NCBI GenBank assembly: GCA_964568735.1
Contig: CAZMRF010000029.1
Span: 1-57,346 of the forward strand
DNA: 57,346 nt
Direction: 5' to 3'
Source of the DNA: CAZMRF01 sp964568735
GTDB lineage: Bacteria; Acidobacteriota; Polarisedimenticolia; JACPZX01
Shown: positions 50,520-57,346 of the stretch, one piece after another
Layout of the letters: every line of letters begins with the position of its first letter
How positions within the stretch are numbered: the first letter of the stretch is position 1
The notes under the pieces: generated by a model
Databases searched by the model: none
Told to the model about the DNA's origin: nothing
What the model saw: only the letters and a program-made list of their open reading frames with translations
Made by a program: the position numbers and the translations under genes

Positions 50520-51962
50520 ATGACCACAGCCGCGATGAAGTTCGGTACTTCCGGTTGGCGGGCCATTATCGGGGACGACTTCACCTTCCCACGGGTGCGC
50601 CTGGCCACGCGGGCGGTCGCCGATCACATGAAGGCATCCGGGACCGCTGGCCGAGGGATCGCCATCGGGCACGATCCGAGGTTTCTCTCGGAGAACTTCG
50701 CCGCGGAGGCCGCCGCCGAAGCGAGGGGGCAGGGGATCGAAGTGCTGCTCTCGGCGACCCACGTCCCGACGCCCGTCATTTCCCACGTCGTGCGCGCCCG
50801 CGGGCTGGGCGGAGCGATCAACATCACCGCCAGCCACAACCCCGCGCCGTGGAGCGGATTCAAGTTCAACAACGAGAAGGGCGCGCCCGCGCCCCCCGAG
50901 GCGACCGCGGATCTCGAGGCGCGCATCGCGCGCCTTCTGGAGAACCCGGGGGAAGCGAGCTTTGCCGAGAAGTCCGTGGCGGTTCACCACGACGGGAGCC
51001 GCGAGACCCCTGCGCGCGACGAGGGCTGGTTCGAGCCGTACCTCAAGCACATCGCGGGAATCGTCCGCTTCGAGGAGATCCGGAAGCGCGGGCTCACGAT
51101 CGGCGTGGACCCACTCTGGGGGGCGGCGCGCGGCTACCTGGCCGAGATCCTCCGGCGCCACGGGATCCCCGTGGCCGTCCTGCACGAGGAGAGGGACGTC
51201 GACTTCGGCGGGCTCGGGCCCGACCCCTCACCCCGGAACCTCGCGGAGCTGCAAGGCCTCGTGCGCGGTGGAAATGCGCGGCTGGGGATCGCCACCGACG
51301 GCGACGCCGATCGCTTCGGCATCGTGGACACCGACGGATCGATCGTGGCGGCCAACACGATCCTGGCGCTGCTGGCCGATTACCTCGCGGAGAGCCGCGG
51401 GTGGCGGCAGGGGGTGGCGAGGACCTACGCGACGACGCGGCTCATCGACGCCGTCGCCGAGCACTACGGCATCCCGCTCCACCAGACGCCGGTGGGCTTC
51501 AAGTATCTGGGCGAGCTGATCCTGGACGGCAAGGCCTTCCTGGCAGGGGAGGAGAGCGCGGGGATGTCCGTCGCGGGCCACGTACCGGAGAAGGACGGGA
51601 TGATCGCCGGGCTTCTGACGGCGGAGATGGTCGCGGCGAAGGGAAAGAGCCTCGGGGAGCTGCGCGAAGATCTCTTCCGGAAGGTCGGAGCCTGGCACAG
51701 CGGCCGCGAGGATACGCCCGTGAGCGAGAAGCAGGTGGCGACGCTGAGGCAGCGGATGAAGGAGCCGCCGGAGCGGGTCGGGAGCCGTCCCGTTCGGGAG
51801 GTGACGGTCCTCGACGGGCTGCGACTCGATTTCGAGGACGGATCCTGGCTCCTCATGCGCCCCTCGGGCACCGAGCCCGTGGTGCGGTACTATGTCGAAG
51901 CCCGGACGCCGCGCGATCTCGAGGCGCTCACGCTCGAAGGGAAGGCGGCGCTTCTGGGGTGA
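50520..51962 (+). CDS. Phosphoglucomutase/phosphomannomutase family protein
   Basis: An alpha-D-phosphohexomutase of 480 residues that interconverts hexose 1- and 6-phosphates. The four active-site motifs are present: phosphoserine S105 in ITASHNP, the metal loop DGDADRFG, the sugar loop GEESAGMS and the phosphate loop RPSGTEP. FGTSGWRAIIGDDFT at the N-terminus is typical. Glucose versus mannose specificity is not decidable. ATG 50520 chosen; ATG 50502 and 50535 are alternatives. Followed 64 bp later by enolase, consistent with central carbohydrate metabolism. Confidence 0.9.
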   Translation: MTTAAMKFGTSGWRAIIGDDFTFPRVRLATRAVADHMKASGTAGRGIAIGHDPRFLSENFAAEAAAEARGQGIEVLLSATHVPTPVISHVVRARGLGGAINITASHNPAPWSGFKFNNEKGAPAPPEATADLEARIARLLENPGEASFAEKSVAVHHDGSRETPARDEGWFEPYLKHIAGIVRFEEIRKRGLTIGVDPLWGAARGYLAEILRRHGIPVAVLHEERDVDFGGLGPDPSPRNLAELQGLVRGGNARLGIATDGDADRFGIVDTDGSIVAANTILALLADYLAESRGWRQGVARTYATTRLIDAVAEHYGIPLHQTPVGFKYLGELILDGKAFLAGEESAGMSVAGHVPEKDGMIAGLLTAEMVAAKGKSLGELREDLFRKVGAWHSGREDTPVSEKQVATLRQRMKEPPERVGSRPVREVTVLDGLRLDFEDGSWLLMRPSGTEPVVRYYVEARTPRDLEALTLEGKAALLG

Positions 51963-52026
51963 AGGTGCGATGAGTCCGAGCGCCTGCGTTGCCCATGAGA
52001 GACCGCGCTCCCGGGGAGATTGAGCC

Positions 52027-53433
52027 ATGAGCGCTATCGACGCCGTCACCGCACGCGAGATCCTCGACTCCAGAGGCAATCCGACCATAGAGGCGGAGGT
52101 CTACCTCGAGTCCGGGGCCATGGGCAGGGCGGCCGTCCCCTCCGGTGCCTCGACGGGGGAGAGGGAGGCCGTCGAGTTGCGCGACGGCGACAAGAGCCGC
52201 TACCTCGGGAGGGGCGTGACGAAGGCCGTGGCGCACGTCACCGGCAAGCTGGGTCCCGCGCTCGAGGGGATGGACGCCTTCGACCAGGCGCTGATCGACA
52301 AGGTCCTCATCGAGACCGACGGCTCGCCCGGCAAGGGACGCCTCGGCGCGAACGCGCTCCTGTCGGTGAGCCTGGCCGCGGCGCGGGCTGCCGCCGAGGA
52401 GACGGGCGCTCCGCTCTACCGATACCTGGGGGGGGCGGGCGCACGCGTGCTCCCGGTGCCGCAGCTGAACATCCTCAACGGCGGCGTGCACGCCGACAAC
52501 GGCCTCGATATCCAGGAGTTCATGGTGATGCCTGTCGGAGCCTCCAGCTTCTCGGAGGCGCTGAGGATGGGAGCGGAGATCTACCAGCACCTCAAGAGCG
52601 TGCTCAAGGAACGGAAGCTCAGCACCGCCGTCGGAGACGAAGGGGGCTTCGCGCCGCGCGTCGAGTCGCATGAAGCGGCCCTGAAGCTCGTCGTCGAGGC
52701 CATCGAGAAGGCCGGTTACCGGCCGGGAGAGGACGCGGTGATCGCGCTCGACGCCGCGGCATCGGAGTTCTTCGACGCGGCCGCTGTGGGGTCCGGTGCG
52801 GAAACCGGGGGACGAGAGGGGGCCGGAGCCCAGTCAGGAGCGCGGGGCGGTGCCAGAGGTGGATCTGGGTCGGGCATCGGGAGCGGGCAGCGCGGCATCT
52901 ACACGCTCAGCTCCGAGGGGGGCGCCAGGTGGACGAGCGCCGAAATGATCTCCTTCTATTCCCGCCTTGCAGACCACTATCCGATCGCCTCGATCGAGGA
53001 CGGCCTGGCCGAGGGAGATCAGGAAGGATGGAAGGCCCTCACGCGCGACCTCGGAGGGCGCCTCCAGCTCGTCGGCGACGACGTCTTCGTCACGAATGCC
53101 GCCATCCTGCGCGAAGGCATCGAGCAGGGCATCGCGAACTCGGTCCTGATCAAGCTGAACCAGATCGGGACGCTCACGGAGACCCTCGAGACGATCCGCC
53201 TCGCCACCGAGAGCGGGTACACGTGCGTGGTCTCCCACCGATCCGGCGAGACGGAGGACACCTTCATCTCGGATCTGGCCGTGGCGCTGAACCTGGGCCA
53301 GATCAAGACCGGCGCCCCGTGCCGTAGCGAGCGGGTCGCCAAGTACAACCAGCTCCTCCGGATCGAGGAGGAGCTGGGCGAGGCGGCCATCTACGCAGGC
53401 CGCTCGGCCCTCGCGAGGGGCAGTCGCGCTTGA
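52027..53433 (+). CDS. eno: Enolase with a Gly-rich insertion
   Basis: Converts 2-phosphoglycerate to phosphoenolpyruvate. The protein is 468 residues, about 35-40 longer than usual. Conserved parts are intact: SRGNPTIEAEV, SGASTGEREAVELRDGD, catalytic E205 (VGDEGGFAP), metal ligands D242 (LDAAASEF), E in SIEDGL and D in VGDDVFVTN, catalytic lysine in LIKLNQIGTLTET, SHRSGETED and KTGAPCRSERVAKYNQLLRIE. The extra length is a low-complexity Gly/Ala/Ser/Arg segment at about residues 250-290, right after SEFF, where E. coli has only about four residues. ATG 52027 follows a weak GGGAGA purine tract. The stop overlaps the TTG of the next gene. Confidence 0.96.
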   Translation: MSAIDAVTAREILDSRGNPTIEAEVYLESGAMGRAAVPSGASTGEREAVELRDGDKSRYLGRGVTKAVAHVTGKLGPALEGMDAFDQALIDKVLIETDGSPGKGRLGANALLSVSLAAARAAAEETGAPLYRYLGGAGARVLPVPQLNILNGGVHADNGLDIQEFMVMPVGASSFSEALRMGAEIYQHLKSVLKERKLSTAVGDEGGFAPRVESHEAALKLVVEAIEKAGYRPGEDAVIALDAAASEFFDAAAVGSGAETGGREGAGAQSGARGGARGGSGSGIGSGQRGIYTLSSEGGARWTSAEMISFYSRLADHYPIASIEDGLAEGDQEGWKALTRDLGGRLQLVGDDVFVTNAAILREGIEQGIANSVLIKLNQIGTLTETLETIRLATESGYTCVVSHRSGETEDTFISDLAVALNLGQIKTGAPCRSERVAKYNQLLRIEEELGEAAIYAGRSALARGSRA

Positions 53434-53501
53434 AGGGCCCCGGGCGGCCGGACATGAAGGGCCCCGAGGGGCTGGACGTGAAGGGTGCCGGGCGGCCGCA
53501 A
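53430..53501 (+). repeat. Three tandem in-frame 24-bp repeats at the start of ftsB
   Basis: Units at 53430-53453, 53454-53477 and 53478-53501 encode MKGPGRPD, MKGPEGLD and VKGAGRPQ. Units share most positions (e.g. tgaagggccccg), and each opens with a usable start codon: TTG, ATG, GTG. Confidence 0.85.
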
Positions 53502-53876
53502 TCGAGAAGCGCGGAGAGGCATGGCTCGAGAGCCTCGGAAGGGCGGGCCACACCAGCCCGCCGGATCCTGATATTCGTGGTCGGCCTGGCGGCCACGCTC
53601 ATCACGCTGGCCGCCATCGGCGGTGAGCGCGGCTACCGCGACGTCCGCCGCCAGCGCGCGCAACTCTCCCTCCTGCGGGCCGAGGTGGCCTCGCTGACCC
53701 GGGAGAACGTGCGCCTCCTCGACGAGGTGAGGGCCCTCAGGAAGGACCCCTTCGTCGTCGAGCAGATCGCGCGCGAGAAGCTGGGTTATGCGCTCCCGGG
53801 CGAAATCGTCTTCCAGTTCCCGCCGGAGCACCCGGCCGTGGACGATGTCCCCCCGCCCGCTGTGGCCAGTCCCTAG
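53430..53876 (+). CDS. FtsB/DivIC-family septum formation protein
   Basis: A bitopic division protein that with FtsL and FtsQ forms a complex activating septal wall synthesis. The 148-residue protein has a basic, repetitive N-terminus, one membrane helix (about 45-64, ILIFVVGLAATLITLAAIGG), a leucine-zipper coiled coil (QLSLLRAEVASLTRENVRLL) and the family motif KDPFVVEQIAREKLGYALPGEIVF. Overlap with eno (TTGA) matches the common eno-ftsB linkage. The start is ambiguous: three 24-bp repeats each begin with TTG (53430), ATG (53454) or GTG (53478). Confidence 0.88.
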   Translation: MKGPGRPDMKGPEGLDVKGAGRPQSRSAERHGSRASEGRATPARRILIFVVGLAATLITLAAIGGERGYRDVRRQRAQLSLLRAEVASLTRENVRLLDEVRALRKDPFVVEQIAREKLGYALPGEIVFQFPPEHPAVDDVPPPAVASP

Positions 53877-53892
53877 GCCTCGACGCTTTCGC

Positions 53893-55794
53893 TCAGCTCT
53901 TCTTGCCCGTCCCTCCGACGATCCGATCCCCCTCGTAGATCAGAAACGGCTCCTGGCCGTCGCCGACGCCGAGCTCCCAGGTGAGGTTGTCCGGAGCCTC
54001 CCCGAAGCACCGCATGAACCCACCGTGAAGCAGCCCCAGATGATGCGCGGTGCACAAGGTGGTCGTGTTGGTCAGGTCAGCGACCGCCCCACCGCGGCTG
54101 CGGTAGATGACGTGATGCTCGTGGAGCATCCCGCTTCCCATCGAGGTGCAGCCCGGCGCCGTGCACCTCCAGCCATCGCGCTCCAGCGTCGCGTGCTCTC
54201 GCCGCTGACGCCGGGTCTCCTTGTTGTCCCAGGTCTTCCAGTAGTTGTACATGAGTATCGCAAGGACCTCCCATGCCTCCATTGGCTCACCCGACTCGTG
54301 GCGGCTTGCCTCGCACCGGGTTCTCCACATGGAATGGACTTCGGGCTCGAGCCAGAACGTGATGTTGGAAATGCGTTCGGGAAGCGGCACAGCAGCTTCA
54401 TGGGCATCGAGTGCGGCCAGAAGCTCGCTGGCCGTCACAGGCCGCGCGGGACCACGTGATCCCGCCGCGCTCTCGCTGCCATTCATCTCATCCGGTGGGG
54501 CGGGGTGAGGGTCCGCGGGCTGACCAGGCGGCGCACACGCGTGCAGTCGGGGGGAATGGCCCGGGGCGAGCACGAGTCCCGCCGGCACGGGGCCACCCCT
54601 CAGCAGCGTCCAGACCTCGGGGCGGACCTCTTTGAGGTGGCGCCACCACGAGACCTCGTCGTCGAGGCGCCTCAGCGTGACCTCTGAGGCTCGCACGATC
54701 CACGCGGCCTCGGTTCGCCGCGTGGCCACCGATCCGACGAGGAGCGCCTGCCTCATCGTGAGGCGGCCCTCGAGGAAGGCGCTCTTCAGGCCGGGGAGGG
54801 CCTCCAGCCTGCGATGCAACGCGAGCAGGTAGTAGAGCCTTCGCGCCGACAGACCCATCGTCTCACGGCCCCACGACTCGAGAGTCTTGTAGCCCTCTGA
54901 TCGATACGATCGCGTCACCGCCGCGAGCCTGAGCCTCCGCGCCAGATCCGCTTCTTCACGCTGGCGACCGCTGGCCAGCGTGCGCAGCTCCTCGTCCAGG
55001 GCGCGTGCGTCGCGCCTCCGTTCTCGGACGGGGAGGAGTCGCCACCACGGAACCCGGCCCGGCTCGTAAGGGCGGGTCGCGAGCCGGTCGATGATCGAGG
55101 TGGCCGACGCACGTGGCCTCTCGGACGGGGCGCGATCCGCGGCGGCCGCCTCGGCATCCTCCTCCGCTTCCCGCCCCAATGAAGGTCCGACTGGAGCCTC
55201 CTGCTCCCACACGGGCGCCGTTCCCTGCGCCTCGGCGAGGAGCACGTCGATGCAGGAGCCGAAGGGGAGCCTGCGGCCGGCGACCTTCCGGACAAGCTCC
55301 GCGGTCTGCCTCCACAAGACGACGATCCAGGCCGGGGCGCTCAGATCCTGACGCATCCTCTCCGGCTCCTCATCCAGGTCATCACCCTGCGCCGTCTCCG
55401 GGAGGCTCGACGGGAGCTGATGACGCCGCCAGCGGGCAACCTCTGCGGCCAGCCCGCCGACCGGCATACGCGTAGCGAGCATGAGCCACCAGGATTCCGT
55501 CCTCTCCGTGGCGACGCGCGTGAGGATTCTCAGATGACTCGCGCTGATCCTCCCCGACATCCAGGCTGCCGCCGTCCGGGGGAGACGAGTGAGGGCCTTC
55601 TCCGTCCGGAGCAGCTCCTGCGCCGTCCGCAAGCCCAGGCCAAGGCGCTCCGAGAGGTAGTCGGCCATGCGCACGAACCCCAGCGCGCGCCATCCTTCCT
55701 GACGCCTGAATAGTTCGAGCGCCTTCCCGAAGCGGTGCTCGAGAAGCGCACGTCGGGCCCGTTCGACCGGCGCCCGCGCGGCGCTGCCGGGCAC
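53893..55794 (-). CDS. HNH endonuclease-domain protein with duplicated helical region
   Basis: A 633-residue protein. The C-terminus (about 540-600) is an HNH nuclease: RDGWRCTAPGCTSMGSGMLH, then EHHVIYRSRGG and LCTAHH, with a CxxxxC...CxxHH zinc site, so catalytic histidines are intact. The rest is helical and contains two related segments: an N-terminal one (WRALGFVRMADYLSERLGLG ... WMSGRISASHLRILTRVATE) and a second (YKTLESWGRETMGLSARRLY ... FLEGRLTMRQALLVGSVATR). This recalls DUF222-HNH proteins found as multi-copy or mobile-associated genes. Function unknown; I see no partner methylase. GTG start at 55794. Convergent with ftsB, 16 bp apart. Confidence 0.82.
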   Translation of the reverse strand: MPGSAARAPVERARRALLEHRFGKALELFRRQEGWRALGFVRMADYLSERLGLGLRTAQELLRTEKALTRLPRTAAAWMSGRISASHLRILTRVATERTESWWLMLATRMPVGGLAAEVARWRRHQLPSSLPETAQGDDLDEEPERMRQDLSAPAWIVVLWRQTAELVRKVAGRRLPFGSCIDVLLAEAQGTAPVWEQEAPVGPSLGREAEEDAEAAAADRAPSERPRASATSIIDRLATRPYEPGRVPWWRLLPVRERRRDARALDEELRTLASGRQREEADLARRLRLAAVTRSYRSEGYKTLESWGRETMGLSARRLYYLLALHRRLEALPGLKSAFLEGRLTMRQALLVGSVATRRTEAAWIVRASEVTLRRLDDEVSWWRHLKEVRPEVWTLLRGGPVPAGLVLAPGHSPRLHACAPPGQPADPHPAPPDEMNGSESAAGSRGPARPVTASELLAALDAHEAAVPLPERISNITFWLEPEVHSMWRTRCEASRHESGEPMEAWEVLAILMYNYWKTWDNKETRRQRREHATLERDGWRCTAPGCTSMGSGMLHEHHVIYRSRGGAVADLTNTTTLCTAHHLGLLHGGFMRCFGEAPDNLTWELGVGDGQEPFLIYEGDRIVGGTGKKS

Positions 55795-55956
55795 GATGGC
55801 TCCGGAGGGAGACTGGAGCGGTGCGGCGGCCGTCGCCGCGCGGCGATGCGGCAGCGTGTCAGGGACGGCACGTGCCCCCGGTGCCGTTGCGGTCTGTGAA
55901 GGGCTGATTCCGGACTCCTCGGGCGGGGAGGGGTGCGGCTCTGGCAGGTTAGCGAA

Positions 55957-55984
55957 AGTATAGCGAATATCAGGAAATCGTCAA
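55957..55984 (-). promoter_or_regulatory. Promoter of the HNH gene
   Basis: Minus strand: TTGACG (55984-55979), 16-bp spacer, TATACT (55962-55957). The surrounding 60 bases are distinctly more AT-rich than their neighbourhood. The leader to GTG 55794 is about 155 nt. Confidence 0.65.
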
Positions 55985-56023
55985 GGGGTTTTTTCCGGCA
56001 CGGCCGCGTCGTCGCCCGTGCGC

Positions 56024-56053
56024 TTGACTCACGCGGGGCAGGAGGTCTAGTCT
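56024..56053 (+). promoter_or_regulatory. Promoter of initiator tRNA-Met
   Basis: TTGACT (56024-56029), 18-bp spacer, TAGTCT (56048-56053), a few bases before the tRNA 5' end at 56066. It supports an active tRNA gene. Confidence 0.6.
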
Positions 56054-56065
56054 GGGCACCTCGGA

Positions 56066-57346
<1,281 letters not shown>

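Overview
The window is a GC-rich stretch of a bacterial chromosome, gene-dense and mostly housekeeping. A lipid A / Kdo / heptose gene set shows a Gram-negative envelope. GTG and TTG starts are common, and neighbouring genes often share 4-bp stop/start overlaps. I cannot place the organism from sequence alone. An Acidobacteriota-like or Eisenbacteria-like lineage is my guess, not a demonstrated result.

Layout. 2-5893 (+): the distal end of the ribosomal super-operon (secY-adk-map-infA-rpmJ-rpsM-rpsK-rpsD-rpoA-rplQ), followed by carB. 9102-14502 (-): a six-gene lipopolysaccharide operon, waaA-lpxK-lpxL-like-gmhB-hldE kinase-hldE adenylyltransferase, with every junction a 4-bp overlap. 14503-14691: divergent promoters. 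14692-18904 (+): a histidine kinase, an HD-GYP response regulator and a membrane HD-GYP sensor. 19027-21784: lexA, a convergent BtuF-like binding protein, a PilZ protein and a secreted coiled-coil protein. 21809-24446 (-): a small unknown protein, a Tat-exported Ntn-hydrolase and a thiolase. 24683-27548 (+): a TPR protein and an unrecognised 255-residue protein. 27562-28830 (-): recA and tRNA-Phe. 29572-34368 (+): an MltD-like lytic transglycosylase with four LysM domains, fabI, a cyclophilin and an acyl-CoA dehydrogenase. 34402-40825 (-): two giant secreted paralogues built of CARDB-like and cohesin-like modules. 41125-53876: scattered metabolic genes, among them an MBL hydrolase, an amidohydrolase, moaC, a HEAT protein, an A-type Fe-S protein, a cobalamin adenosyltransferase, a Cys/Met-metabolism PLP enzyme, cutA, a phosphohexomutase, enolase and ftsB. 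53893-57346: an HNH protein, initiator tRNA-Met and a large serine recombinase that runs off the right edge.

How the parts fit. The LPS operon makes ADP-heptose precursors and finishes Kdo2-lipid A. The two HD-GYP proteins and the PilZ protein suggest cyclic-di-GMP control of surface behaviour. LexA and RecA are the two core SOS proteins but sit apart. The BtuF-like protein and the cobalamin adenosyltransferase point to corrinoid use. The right end looks like the start of an integrative element at tRNA-fMet, whose recombinase reading frame ends inside the tRNA on the opposite strand.

I found no CRISPR array, rRNA or complete insertion sequence. No gene-free stretch exceeds 300 bases. The most interesting items are the recombinase/tRNA-fMet overlap, the tandem CARDB paralogues with repeated Asp-Pro-Asn tripeptides, a Gly-rich insertion next to the active site of enolase, and a triple 24-bp repeat at the start of ftsB in which every unit begins with a different start codon.
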